From Fimenecus sp051881355 (GTDB taxonomy: Bacteria; Bacillota; Clostridia; Oscillospirales; Acutalibacteraceae): a stretch of 64,000 bases of DNA. Shown here one piece after another: positions 49,319-58,422 of this stretch. Each line of letters starts with the position of its first letter. The first letter of the stretch is position 1. The translations under genes and the position numbers were made by a program. Below the pieces are notes generated by a model. It was not told the origin of the DNA. It worked only from the letters and a program-made list of their open reading frames with translations, and did not search any database. The stretch covers positions 1-64,000 of the forward strand of contig JBJEPS010000069.1 of NCBI GenBank assembly GCA_051881355.1, written 5' to 3'.

Positions 49319-50464
49319 TTACACTTCCAAAAAGTAAGTATCCGGATTTTCGGGATTAAAGCACTCGTTGCACCACATAAAGGTCACCATATCGGTATCC
49401 CCGAGATTCTCAATATTGTGGGTGTACCCGACGGGAATATCGACAACTTCCGGTTTATCGCCCGAGACGAAATATTCAATTACCTCGCCGCTGTCAATTT
49501 TGCGAAAACGAATAACGCCCGTACCGCTGACAACTAAAAATTTTTCGTTTTTGGTATGGTGCCAATGCTGTCCCTTGATAACACCGGGTTTAGAAATATT
49601 CACCGAAAACTGCCCGCGGTCGGCAGTGCGCAAAATCTCCGTAAAAGAGCCGCGCGCGTCCGTATGCATTTCCAGCGGATACGAAAACCGATCCGTCGGC
49701 AGATAAGAAAGATAGGTGCTGTATAGTTTTTTGGAAAAACTACCGTCCGTCATATCAGGCACCTGCTTGGTTGCACGACTTTCTTTGAAGGAATACAGCA
49801 AATCCACAATTTCACCAAGGGAAATTCTATGTTCTGTGGGTACGCGGCAAAACGCACCGTCTTGTGTTTCGCGCCCAAGCAGGGCATTGCACATTTCCTG
49901 CACCAAATCGTCAATATATACAAGCGTCATTTCGTGGCTGCGGTCATTGACGGTAATCGGTAAATCGCGCGCAATATTATAGCAAAAGGTTGCCACCGCG
50001 CTGTTATAATTCGGGCGGCACCATTTACCGAATACATTCGGGAACCGATAAACCAGCACTTTAGCACCGGTCTCCTCGGCATAGCGGAAAAACAAGTCCT
50101 CTCCCGCTTTCTTACTTTTGCCGTAAGGATTATCCAAGGCTGCCTGAATGGAAGATGCAAGCAAGACAGGACAGGAGTTTCCGTGCTTTTTTAAAGCATC
50201 TAAAAGTTCCGAGGCAAAACCAAAATTGCCCTCCAAAAATTCCGATTCCTTCTGCGGACGGTTCACCCCCGCCAAATGGAACACAAAGTCACAATCTGCA
50301 CAAAATGCATTTAAGAGCGATTTGTCCGTATCAATATCGAATTCAAGAATTTCAAGATCCGCGGGCACTTCGGTCGTTGCATCTTTCCCGTCGCGAATAT
50401 TGTTTAATGTAGCAACAAGATTTTTTCCCACAAAGCCTTTAGCGCCGGTCACCAAAACCTTCAT
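49319..50464 (-). CDS. wbjC: Bifunctional SDR epimerase/reductase with cupin domain (CapF/WbjC type)
   Basis: Protein of 381 residues for the second step of UDP-L-FucNAc synthesis. The N-terminal SDR domain has MKVLVTGAKGFVGKNLVATL (1-20), FHLAGVNRP (about 70-78) and the active-site YGKSKKAGE (about 121-129). The C-terminal cupin domain (about 260-381) has GVIKGQHWHHTKNEKFLVVS (metal His ligands) and IENLGDTDMVTFMWCNECF, matching CapF of Staphylococcus aureus, where the cupin is a metal-dependent epimerase. The ATG at 50464 overlaps the previous stop region (TAATATG). Confidence 0.93.
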   Translation of the reverse strand: MKVLVTGAKGFVGKNLVATLNNIRDGKDATTEVPADLEILEFDIDTDKSLLNAFCADCDFVFHLAGVNRPQKESEFLEGNFGFASELLDALKKHGNSCPVLLASSIQAALDNPYGKSKKAGEDLFFRYAEETGAKVLVYRFPNVFGKWCRPNYNSAVATFCYNIARDLPITVNDRSHEMTLVYIDDLVQEMCNALLGRETQDGAFCRVPTEHRISLGEIVDLLYSFKESRATKQVPDMTDGSFSKKLYSTYLSYLPTDRFSYPLEMHTDARGSFTEILRTADRGQFSVNISKPGVIKGQHWHHTKNEKFLVVSGTGVIRFRKIDSGEVIEYFVSGDKPEVVDIPVGYTHNIENLGDTDMVTFMWCNECFNPENPDTYFLEV

Positions 50465-50465
50465 A

Positions 50466-51503
50466 TTACTTCTCCCAGTTTGCGAGTTCATTCTGAATAT
50501 AATCCAACTGCAAAAGTTTTTCTTTCACCTGCGCAACCGACAGCAGTTTTGTATTGTTAGAGTCAAACTCATGCAACGGATTCCTCTTGAGATTCCCGTC
50601 GGTAAAGTATTTATCATAGTTCAAATCACGCTTGTCCGCAGGGACACGGTAGAAATCCCCTAAATCCACGGCATTCGCGCACTCCTCATTGGTCAGCAGC
50701 GCCTCATACATTTTTTCACCGTGGCGAATACCGATTACACGTATTTCCGCCTGCGGGTCAAATATCTCTTTTACCGCCGTTGCCAACACCTCAATGGTGC
50801 AAGCAGGTGCTTTTTGGACAAGAATATCGCCGCTTTTCCCGTTTTCAAAAGCATACAGCACCAAATCAAGCGCTTCCTCCAAAGACATCACAAAGCGCGT
50901 CATATGCGGCTCTGTTACGGTAAGCGGATTTCCGGCTTTGATTTGGTCAATCCAAAGCGGAACAACCGAGCCGCGCGAGCACAGCACATTGCCGTAACGC
51001 GTACAGCAAATCTTTGTTGCATCAGGCGATACGGTTCTGGATTTTGCAACGACAACCTTTTCCATCATCGCTTTGGAGGTGCCCATGGCATTAACCGGGT
51101 ATGCCGCTTTGTCTGTTGAAAGACAAATGACGCACTTTACGCCCTCTTCAATGGCGGCTGTCAATACATTGTCCGTACCCAGCACATTGGTTTTTACCGC
51201 TTCAATAGGGAAAAATTCACAAGAAGGCACCTGCTTTAACGCCGCAGCATGAAAAATGTAATCCACCCCATGTATCGCATTTTTTACAGAAGATAAATCC
51301 CGCACATCACCGATATAAAATTTAATTTTTTCACTTTCTTTCGGATATTTCGCCTGATACTCATGGCGCATATCATCCTGTTTTTTCTCATCTCTGGAGA
51401 AAATACGGATTTCGCCGATATCCGTTTTCAAAAAACGATTCAATACTACATTCCCGAAGGACCCTGTTCCCCCGGTAATGAGTAGTGTTTTGCCTGCATA
51501 CAT
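50466..51503 (-). CDS. wbjB: UDP-GlcNAc 4,6-dehydratase/5-epimerase (CapE/WbjB type)
   Basis: SDR enzyme of 345 residues starting UDP-N-acetyl-L-fucosamine synthesis by dehydrating and inverting UDP-GlcNAc. The NAD-binding TGGTGSFGNVVLNRFL (about 9-24), DVRDLSSVKNAI, AAALKQVPSCEFFP (about 86-99) and the STDKAAYPVNAMGTSKAMME segment (about 128-147) mark the CapE/FnlA/WbjB group of inverting dehydratases. It is followed without a gap by the CapF-type gene. Confidence 0.93.
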   Translation of the reverse strand: MYAGKTLLITGGTGSFGNVVLNRFLKTDIGEIRIFSRDEKKQDDMRHEYQAKYPKESEKIKFYIGDVRDLSSVKNAIHGVDYIFHAAALKQVPSCEFFPIEAVKTNVLGTDNVLTAAIEEGVKCVICLSTDKAAYPVNAMGTSKAMMEKVVVAKSRTVSPDATKICCTRYGNVLCSRGSVVPLWIDQIKAGNPLTVTEPHMTRFVMSLEEALDLVLYAFENGKSGDILVQKAPACTIEVLATAVKEIFDPQAEIRVIGIRHGEKMYEALLTNEECANAVDLGDFYRVPADKRDLNYDKYFTDGNLKRNPLHEFDSNNTKLLSVAQVKEKLLQLDYIQNELANWEK

Positions 51504-51507
51504 ACTA

Positions 51508-53040
51508 TCACCCTTTATTGAATTTTCCTTTACAAATTTTTTGCATCGGCTTCAGCACCAAATTCTTTTCATATGCATTCATGCCGAATAAGAACATTGT
51601 TCCCGCATAAACCGCCACCATAACGCCGCAGTTCACCACAAAGCCAAGCCATCCGAATCGAGAAAGCTGCGCGGTTTTCAACAAAACGCCTGCCCCTGCC
51701 GAAAGCAAGAGACACGGCAATATCCCCTTGAACATACCGCGAAAATAGACCGTTAGACGAATATGGATTTGCCGTTTATACATAATATTCATGACAACTG
51801 TTTCACAGAAAAACAGCGCGATGAATGAGCCGATGACAGCACCCTTAAGCGGTTCCCAACGTATCAAAAGAATTGTCAGACCGATATTTAAAACGGCTGA
51901 TACCACCTGCACCACAGCAGGCAGTTTATGCTTTGCCATGGCTTGAAGGAGCTGATACCCAACGCCCTCCGAATAAGAAAACAAAGTCGGGAACATCAGC
52001 ACAACCGCCACAAAATACGCCTGCGCGTTTTCCTCCCCTGCCCATAGGCAGATGAAATCCTGCCCGAAGACGGCAAAGACCGTAAAAACCAGTGCCAACG
52101 CCATAAAAACAAGCCGGCTGATACGAATCATCTCTTGCTCATATTTCCTCCGGTCTACACCGTTTTCTACCAGTCGTACAAGTCCTGGCATCAAAACACT
52201 GGTAAAATGGGAACCAATCGTTTTAAAATATTGTAATATCTGTGCACCGACGCCGTATATACCGATAATCACCGACGCATTCTTGGCAAAGGACGCAAGC
52301 AAAATTTGGTCAGACATCGCATTGATGTGGCTCGCAATCAATTGCAGCAATATAAAGGAGGAATACGCCGCCACCTCTTTGACGAAAGAGAATTCAATAT
52401 TATGGAACACCGGACGAATTTTCAGTTTGCACAAAACATACAGCACATAAATCGTTCTCGTCACGACTGTAACCATAAAGTTGACGCAAACCACACCGAA
52501 ACTGCTGAAACCAAGCCACAACGCCATAGTTCCCGCCACAATTTTTACGACTGTTAAAATGATGGATACGCCTTTGGAGACATTGAACCGCTCATAGGCA
52601 ATCAATGCATTGGCAAACCCGGAGGTTGCCAAAGAAAACGCCGCACTGCACATTGTAACCGCAAACAGTTTTTTTGCAAGTGCGATTTCCTCCGTACTCA
52701 GACCTTTGGCAAAAACATTCGGAAATAAAAACAGAATACTGATGCCTATGATCAATGCCACCACAGCAATCAGCAAATAATAAATGGTAGAAATCCCTAA
52801 AAATCTGCGCTGTGCAAGCATATCCTTCTCTGCACGGTATTTGGACATGTACCGTATCACCGAGCTGCCAACCCCGAGATCCAGCAAAACGAGATACGAG
52901 GTCACGGAGGATACCAACTGGTAAACGCCGTATTCCGCTTGCCCAAGCGTGCGAATTAGATACGGCGTAAACAGCATGGTAGAAAAAATCTCCACCACCA
53001 TAAGACCGTAAGAATAGATAACACCGATTTTTCTGTTCAT
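51508..53040 (-). CDS. Wzx-type polysaccharide flippase 1
   Basis: MOP-superfamily membrane protein of 510 residues with about 14 helices that should move lipid-linked repeat units across the membrane. Typical N-terminal pattern: YGLMVVEIFSTMLFTPYLIR then TLGQAEYGVYQLVSSVTSYL. It is adjacent to the L-FucNAc genes. A second, different flippase gene lies 2.5 kb upstream at 55542. The ribosome site AGGAGAATTC is unusually far (about 14 bases) from the ATG at 53040. Confidence 0.9.
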   Translation of the reverse strand: MNRKIGVIYSYGLMVVEIFSTMLFTPYLIRTLGQAEYGVYQLVSSVTSYLVLLDLGVGSSVIRYMSKYRAEKDMLAQRRFLGISTIYYLLIAVVALIIGISILFLFPNVFAKGLSTEEIALAKKLFAVTMCSAAFSLATSGFANALIAYERFNVSKGVSIILTVVKIVAGTMALWLGFSSFGVVCVNFMVTVVTRTIYVLYVLCKLKIRPVFHNIEFSFVKEVAAYSSFILLQLIASHINAMSDQILLASFAKNASVIIGIYGVGAQILQYFKTIGSHFTSVLMPGLVRLVENGVDRRKYEQEMIRISRLVFMALALVFTVFAVFGQDFICLWAGEENAQAYFVAVVLMFPTLFSYSEGVGYQLLQAMAKHKLPAVVQVVSAVLNIGLTILLIRWEPLKGAVIGSFIALFFCETVVMNIMYKRQIHIRLTVYFRGMFKGILPCLLLSAGAGVLLKTAQLSRFGWLGFVVNCGVMVAVYAGTMFLFGMNAYEKNLVLKPMQKICKGKFNKG

Positions 53041-53094
53041 ACGCGTTTTTGAATTCTCCTAACCATACTTCTTTCGCCATGTTTTGCGTTGCGG

Positions 53095-54267
53095 TTACGG
53101 TAGCTGAAATACCGCATTGTTATAAACATATACCAACAGATAACAAAAATGCCCCAAGCTTTCAGTGCCGACCAATATATACATCAACATATAATAATTG
53201 CGGTTGGTTGTACGTAGTTGCACCAACACAAACAACAGGACTGCTGACATCAATATCTGAATGAAGTACGGGGTCCGCAATATAAACTGATAATTGAAGG
53301 AAAAGGTAAATGCGGTCAAGATGATATATAGGCACAAAACGGAAAAGGCATTCGCGCGCTCCATCTGCAGTATATTGTAATTATTATACACCTTTATTCC
53401 GCTTTTGGAATACTTTATTATTTTCTGTAATTCCGAATAAATCCAAATTGCCAACAGGCAGAGTGCCATACAGACAAACAACCGAATCATCGAAGCCAGG
53501 AATTGCCAAATACCAAAGACTTCATAGGATAAATATCCTTGCGCTTTATCGCTTGCCGTCGAAAGAATACCCATAGCCGTTTCGCTGTTGAACCGTAAAA
53601 GAACCTTATACCCGATATATAAAACAGGCGGCAGGCTAATCAGCGGAATCGCGGCATACACGCCTTTCAGACGGCGAACAAATATAAACAGAACCCGCAC
53701 CACAACAAAAACCAGCATGGCGTAATGTACATAGCAAAGCGCGATATATACAATCCAACAAAGCCATCGATGCTTTCGCTCTACAATGTCAACATACAAG
53801 AAATATGCCATTACAGCAAAACACATATAAATGCGAATCACATCAAGCACATAGAAATAGTTGAAATTCAGCATAAAAAACAACAGGGCTAGATTCATTT
53901 CGGCACGTGTTGCACCATACCGTTTGCCTGCTTTATACAGCAGCGCCAGCGAAAAAGAATAGGTCACAAAGACCGTAATCATCGGTAAAAAACGATTGTC
54001 CCCCAAGCACGAAACCGCAAAGAAGAATACCGACGCCAAGGGATTTGATGACATGTCGTTTTTCAACACCCAGTGCCAACCAACCTCACGGTACAGATCC
54101 ATCACATTGTTGTAACGGTATAAATCCATGACGGAAGACGGCACAACAAAAAAAGCCAATGCACTGAGTCCGACAACAATCAGTGTTAAATATAATTTAT
54201 AATGCTTTTTGGAGAACAGCGGGTTTATCGCTGCAAAAAGCGCAAACAGCAACACGATATAAAGCAT
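53095..54267 (-). CDS. EpsG-like polysaccharide polymerase 1
   Basis: Multi-pass membrane protein of 390 residues with at least ten helices, resembling the EpsG/Wzy group of repeat-unit polymerases. Features: YLTLIVVGLSALAFFVVPSS at the N-terminus, an acidic DLYRYNNVMDLYREVGWHW loop (about 69-87) where EpsG proteins have a conserved DTxxY-like stretch, and LDVIRIYMCFAVMAYF (about 148-163) resembling the family's R-Q/x-xxA segment. Assignment rests on topology and locus context more than on strict motifs. It lies between a GT4 gene and flippase 1. Confidence 0.75.
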   Translation of the reverse strand: MLYIVLLFALFAAINPLFSKKHYKLYLTLIVVGLSALAFFVVPSSVMDLYRYNNVMDLYREVGWHWVLKNDMSSNPLASVFFFAVSCLGDNRFLPMITVFVTYSFSLALLYKAGKRYGATRAEMNLALLFFMLNFNYFYVLDVIRIYMCFAVMAYFLYVDIVERKHRWLCWIVYIALCYVHYAMLVFVVVRVLFIFVRRLKGVYAAIPLISLPPVLYIGYKVLLRFNSETAMGILSTASDKAQGYLSYEVFGIWQFLASMIRLFVCMALCLLAIWIYSELQKIIKYSKSGIKVYNNYNILQMERANAFSVLCLYIILTAFTFSFNYQFILRTPYFIQILMSAVLLFVLVQLRTTNRNYYMLMYILVGTESLGHFCYLLVYVYNNAVFQLP

Positions 54268-54301
54268 TCTTTCACCTCTTTTCCGAAAAAAATATAAAGC
54301 G

Positions 54302-55519
54302 TTATTCTAAAAGTATATCTGCAAAATTGGCATAATTCTTTTCTGCATGATAGGTTTCATTCCATGTTGTATAAGCGCATTCGCGCAAACGGCATTTTTC
54401 CGCATAAGGCAATGCCGAGTACTGCTGAACGGCATCGGCAATTTCCTGTGCGTCGGCATTCGCAGATAAAAGCAATCCGTTTTCCCCATGACGCACAATC
54501 TCTCTGACGCCGCCGACATCGGTCGCAATCACAGGAATTCCGAAAGACATGCTTTCCATCATCGTTACGGGAATACCCTCAGACGCCGACACATTCAGCA
54601 AAAAATCAAACTGCGTTTCGGAAATATACTGCATTGCCGCAGCATTATCCATAGCACCGAGAAAGCAATAATCCGTATTTTGCCGTTCAGCAAGCAGCCG
54701 CTCTGCCGCATTGGTTACCTTTTCGTGCAGAATCCCGTCACCGATATGTACCCAATGTACTTGCAGTGTATCGGGCAGCAGCGCAAGCGCCTCCGGAATC
54801 TTTTCAACCTGTTTCACCGGGGAAAGATAAGAAAAGCTTAAAACGGAAATCTGCCGTTTCTCTGTAAACGGAGCGCGAACCGCTTGCTGCGGCACGCCCA
54901 AGCGGCACACTGCGGTCGGCACAGTATTTGAAAAGGTTTCTTCAAAATACTGCTTGCCTTCATTTCCGACAAATGCCAATAAATCGGTTTTTCGATTGGA
55001 AAACGCCTTCATCGGCAAATACATATCGTTTTCCTTCCGCAAATACAAATCCACTCGATGCGCACGGGAGACAAGCTTGTCCCCTTTCCGCTTAACCATA
55101 GATGCGGAAAGCACGGAATAGTCGTTCCAATATGTATAAAGAACCACCTTCTCCGGCAGTTCTTGCCGCACCTGCTCCAAATAAGACGCGAAGTGCAGTG
55201 CACGCATATAGTAGCGCAGCGCCTTTTTCAATCTTGTTAAGCTAAATTGCTTTACATGTAGTAATGTATATATTTCCTGATAAATCGGTTTGGACAAAAA
55301 GGTTTTCAGCAATAATTTCAAAGGAGAATATCCCTTTTTGCTGTCATAGCGAAACACCTGTGTTCCGTCAGGCAACACGGAGGTTTGCAAATCCGATGTA
55401 TTCCTTGCAACCACCGTCATTTGGAAGTGTTCGGCAAGCACCTTCACTTCCGGGCGGAGGAAACTGGCTTCAGCAAGTCCGAACGGGTAAGCATTGGTAA
55501 TCAAAATTAAATTTTGCAT
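54302..55519 (-). CDS. GT4-family glycosyltransferase A
   Basis: GT-B fold enzyme of 405 residues. The acceptor half begins LILITNAYPFGLAEASFLRP; the donor half has VSASEGIPVTMMESMSFGIP (about 311-330, the E-x7-E motif) and VIATDVGGVREIVRHGENGL. Sugar specificity cannot be read from sequence. It is cotranscribed between flippase 2 and polymerase 1. Confidence 0.9.
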   Translation of the reverse strand: MQNLILITNAYPFGLAEASFLRPEVKVLAEHFQMTVVARNTSDLQTSVLPDGTQVFRYDSKKGYSPLKLLLKTFLSKPIYQEIYTLLHVKQFSLTRLKKALRYYMRALHFASYLEQVRQELPEKVVLYTYWNDYSVLSASMVKRKGDKLVSRAHRVDLYLRKENDMYLPMKAFSNRKTDLLAFVGNEGKQYFEETFSNTVPTAVCRLGVPQQAVRAPFTEKRQISVLSFSYLSPVKQVEKIPEALALLPDTLQVHWVHIGDGILHEKVTNAAERLLAERQNTDYCFLGAMDNAAAMQYISETQFDFLLNVSASEGIPVTMMESMSFGIPVIATDVGGVREIVRHGENGLLLSANADAQEIADAVQQYSALPYAEKCRLRECAYTTWNETYHAEKNYANFADILLE

Positions 55520-55541
55520 GCACTCACACCTTTCTTTTTTG

Positions 55542-57077
55542 TCAGTTTCCTTTCACTTTGCACCAAATTTTTTTGCCTGTACCGATCAAAAGTCCCTTTT
55601 CATAGGCGTTAAGCCCGAAAAACCACATTACAACAAAGAAGAACAGTACAAGCACAAGCCCGTTACAACCAAACCGCAAATACACATTTTGTACTGGATT
55701 AAACCGTTCGCAAAGCAAACCGACCAAAAGGGTCAACAGTAGCTGCGGGGAAATTTTGAAAAACGTTTCTTTAAAAAAGTACGCCATATCTAAATGCAAA
55801 ATCTTTTGATAAATCAATGCCATTAATACCGTGCGAACCATATAAGCCACCAAAATGGAAATCGATGCGCCAATGGCCCCGAACCAGTGCGAGAGCCCAA
55901 AGGAAAGAACCACGTTGACTACGCCCATAACAATAAAAACATATGCCTGTAGCTTCACTTTGTTTTCCACAATCAGCGTCGTATTGGCAATTTGCATCGG
56001 TAAATAAAAAATGCTCGGAATGACCAGCAGTATTGCACAAATATAGCTTTGTGAAAAATCAGGCTTATTCCAAATATCAATAATAAACGACTTGCCCAAC
56101 GCCATAAAGCCGACCGAAATTAACCCGATAATCATCAACTGAATTCTGCCGATTTTAACCATCAAAGGCATCAGTTCAGTCTCTTTTTTGCCGCTGACAA
56201 TGATTTTTGAAATGCGCGGCATAAACATACCGTTAATCGCGGTTGCAAAAGTATATACATAGCCCTCAATTGTGCTTGCAAGCCCAAAAATCGCCACACC
56301 AACCGAGCCTGTGGCGGATACGGCTGCTATAATAGATGGTGTAATATTAAAAATCAAGCGTTGCATAATGCTGCCGACGGTTGTCCATATGGAAAAGCCG
56401 AAAATCTCTTTTAAAAGTGCCTTGTCGAAAAAACCGAAATGTACGCGAACGGCAGTTTTTTTGCGTATGATCAACAGCTTGAGTGCAATCGTGAATAGCC
56501 CCGAAATCGCATTAACGGCAACCAATGCATATACACCGTATCCGGCAAGCAGAGCAATGACCATAGCGACAATGATGAATGCTTTATGAAACAAGTCGCA
56601 CAGCTTCAATTCCACAAATTTTTCATAAGAGGTCAATATACCGTTTAAATTTGTAAACGGAAATGAAATCACACTGAATAAGCCGACAATTATATACAGC
56701 ACCTTAAAGGTTTCCAATTCCGCCGGTGAGAGATTTGCATATACCGTATCAATCAGAAAATATACAACGGTTAATACAAGAAAAATCACTGCATCAACAG
56801 ATATGTAAAGTTTATATACTACGCCGAGGAAATCATTTACTGCTTTTTGATTGCCTTCAGCATTGTAGCGGGAAACAAAACGCGACACCGCCGCACCCAT
56901 ACCAAAGTCCATCACAAACATTGTAATTAAGGAGTTCGCCAATGTATAAAGACCGTAATTACTCTGCCCGATTTTGGAAATCATCCATGGCGTATATATA
57001 AGCCCCGCAAGCATATTGAAAGCAATAGCCAAATAGGAAACCATTGCACCGAGCTTAATTTGTTTAGAACTGTTCAA
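55542..57077 (-). CDS. Wzx-type polysaccharide flippase 2
   Basis: Second MOP-type flippase, 511 residues and about 14 helices, clearly different from flippase 1 though of the same layout (AGLIYTPWMISKIGQSNYGL at about 20-39; both end in an NAYEK-containing tail). The start is TTG at 57077, eight bases after GGAG. Two flippases in one locus usually mean two repeat-unit types or a recombinant locus. A degraded pyruvyltransferase gene lies immediately upstream. Confidence 0.9.
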   Translation of the reverse strand: MNSSKQIKLGAMVSYLAIAFNMLAGLIYTPWMISKIGQSNYGLYTLANSLITMFVMDFGMGAAVSRFVSRYNAEGNQKAVNDFLGVVYKLYISVDAVIFLVLTVVYFLIDTVYANLSPAELETFKVLYIIVGLFSVISFPFTNLNGILTSYEKFVELKLCDLFHKAFIIVAMVIALLAGYGVYALVAVNAISGLFTIALKLLIIRKKTAVRVHFGFFDKALLKEIFGFSIWTTVGSIMQRLIFNITPSIIAAVSATGSVGVAIFGLASTIEGYVYTFATAINGMFMPRISKIIVSGKKETELMPLMVKIGRIQLMIIGLISVGFMALGKSFIIDIWNKPDFSQSYICAILLVIPSIFYLPMQIANTTLIVENKVKLQAYVFIVMGVVNVVLSFGLSHWFGAIGASISILVAYMVRTVLMALIYQKILHLDMAYFFKETFFKISPQLLLTLLVGLLCERFNPVQNVYLRFGCNGLVLVLFFFVVMWFFGLNAYEKGLLIGTGKKIWCKVKGN

Positions 57078-57123
57078 AGCGTCATCTCCAAATTCGATTG
57101 CAAAGCAACTTACAACCTGTTAT

Positions 57124-57411
57124 TCAATTTACATGTGTCCCAAACGGGCTTTTCACCAGTTTCTGATATAATCGATTATAGGCTTTTGAGCGCAGAATAC
57201 AGTCAAATGCATTCTTATGCAACAAAACAAACGGTGCTTTCAAAAGACCCCGTGCCCGCTTATCAATATGCACCTTGGCCTCTCGTGTAGTTCTGCGGTC
57301 AACGAACGCACTCTCAATCCCCATGGAGCACAGCTTTTGCTGCAAAGCATATGCCTGAAGCATCGCACCATAATTATAACTGCTATTCATTGTTACAATA
57401 CAAGCGTTCAT
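57124..57411 (-). pseudogene. Truncated polysaccharide pyruvyltransferase gene
   Basis: Only 95 codons, starting at ATG 57411 behind CAGGAGA. The sequence MNACIVTMNSSYNYGAMLQA then YALQQKLCSMGIESAFVDRR is the N-terminal signature of polysaccharide pyruvyl transferase family proteins (normally about 350-400 residues). The frame then ends after SPFGTHVN, before any catalytic region. The next gene downstream starts 47 bases later, so the rest of the gene has been deleted, not merely frame-shifted. Probably a remnant of a decoration gene lost when the locus was rearranged. Confidence 0.75.
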
Positions 57412-57452
57412 CTCAATCTCCTGACCGATCGGTCGATTACCCAAACATTTCG

Positions 57453-58409
57453 TCACTTGAATCGTCTCTTGACAAATCTGACGACCCTTTTAATCTGTTT
57501 TTTTACGGGATTCGGGCTGGTATATTTTCTATCCACAAAATTGTCATATTCGCGGTCACAAACCAAAAAAGGCGGGTGCTTTAACGGGAAATCCAAATGC
57601 TTGTCCTCAGCAAAAAAGATAGAGGGAATTGGATTTTTTTCTACCTTGCCGTGTGTTGATTTTTCTCCGAGTCCGACATTAGATGCCAACGAGAACTTCG
57701 GAACTGCCGCAAGATAAGACTGCGAATATTTCAAAAACAAAAACTGATAGTCCCAATAAGCCAGTTTTTGATTATTTTGCAAATCCGAACGCGTCTTTAA
57801 AAAAGTATTGATCTTTTTGTCCTTTGCTCTTTTAAAGGAGATATCGTTGTAAATCAGTTTCTGAAGATAAGCGTCGTCAAAATTTTTCAAATCATAATCA
57901 TATTGATTCCAAACGCGTTTCCAACTGCCCCATGCGCCTGCCAACGGTCCCATTTTTGCGAAGAAATAACTGTATGCACCGCAATCCCAGTCTAAACAAT
58001 GGTTAAATGCACTGATAACGCCCACGCGCGTATCCTCCGCATATCTTTCCAGCATCTCCGCCATATACGGAAAAAAGCTATCATGCGGTACACAGTCATC
58101 TTCCAGTACAACTAAGCGGTCCACATGTTCAAATGCCCAAGTGATTGCGGTTTGCGGACGCATACCGCATCCCATATTTTCACTCGAATAATTTTGAAAT
58201 ACTGCACAATCCCAATCAATATCCTCAACGATTTGCTTGCATAAAGCAATATCTTCCGCATCCGTCGGACAGTTTTCACGCGGTCCGTCACAAGCCAAAA
58301 ACAGCTTGGAGGGTTTTGCTTTTTTTACTGCTGCAAAAACTTGACGGAGGGTATCCGGTCTGTTAAAAAAAATCAGCAGCACCGGTAAATCCAACGAATT
58401 TTTTTCCAT
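57453..58409 (-). CDS. GT2/GT-A-type glycosyltransferase B
   Basis: Protein of 318 residues with a GT-A fold, of the group seen in methyltransferase/hemolytic-type sugar transferases. VLLIFFNRPDTLRQVFAAVK (about 10-29) begins the nucleotide-sugar domain; VVLEDDCVPHDSFFPYM (about 99-115) holds the acidic metal-binding motif and LAGAWGSWKRVWNQYD (about 157-172) the acceptor region. The C-terminus is basic. Substrate unknown. It follows the acyltransferase gene by 13 bases. Confidence 0.85.
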   Translation of the reverse strand: MEKNSLDLPVLLIFFNRPDTLRQVFAAVKKAKPSKLFLACDGPRENCPTDAEDIALCKQIVEDIDWDCAVFQNYSSENMGCGMRPQTAITWAFEHVDRLVVLEDDCVPHDSFFPYMAEMLERYAEDTRVGVISAFNHCLDWDCGAYSYFFAKMGPLAGAWGSWKRVWNQYDYDLKNFDDAYLQKLIYNDISFKRAKDKKINTFLKTRSDLQNNQKLAYWDYQFLFLKYSQSYLAAVPKFSLASNVGLGEKSTHGKVEKNPIPSIFFAEDKHLDFPLKHPPFLVCDREYDNFVDRKYTSPNPVKKQIKRVVRFVKRRFK

Positions 58410-58422
58410 AACAACACCTGTA

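Noticed and set aside
49319..50464. CapF-type gene as a simple sugar epimerase
   Set aside because: The C-terminal cupin domain with metal His ligands marks the bifunctional CapF/WbjC type.
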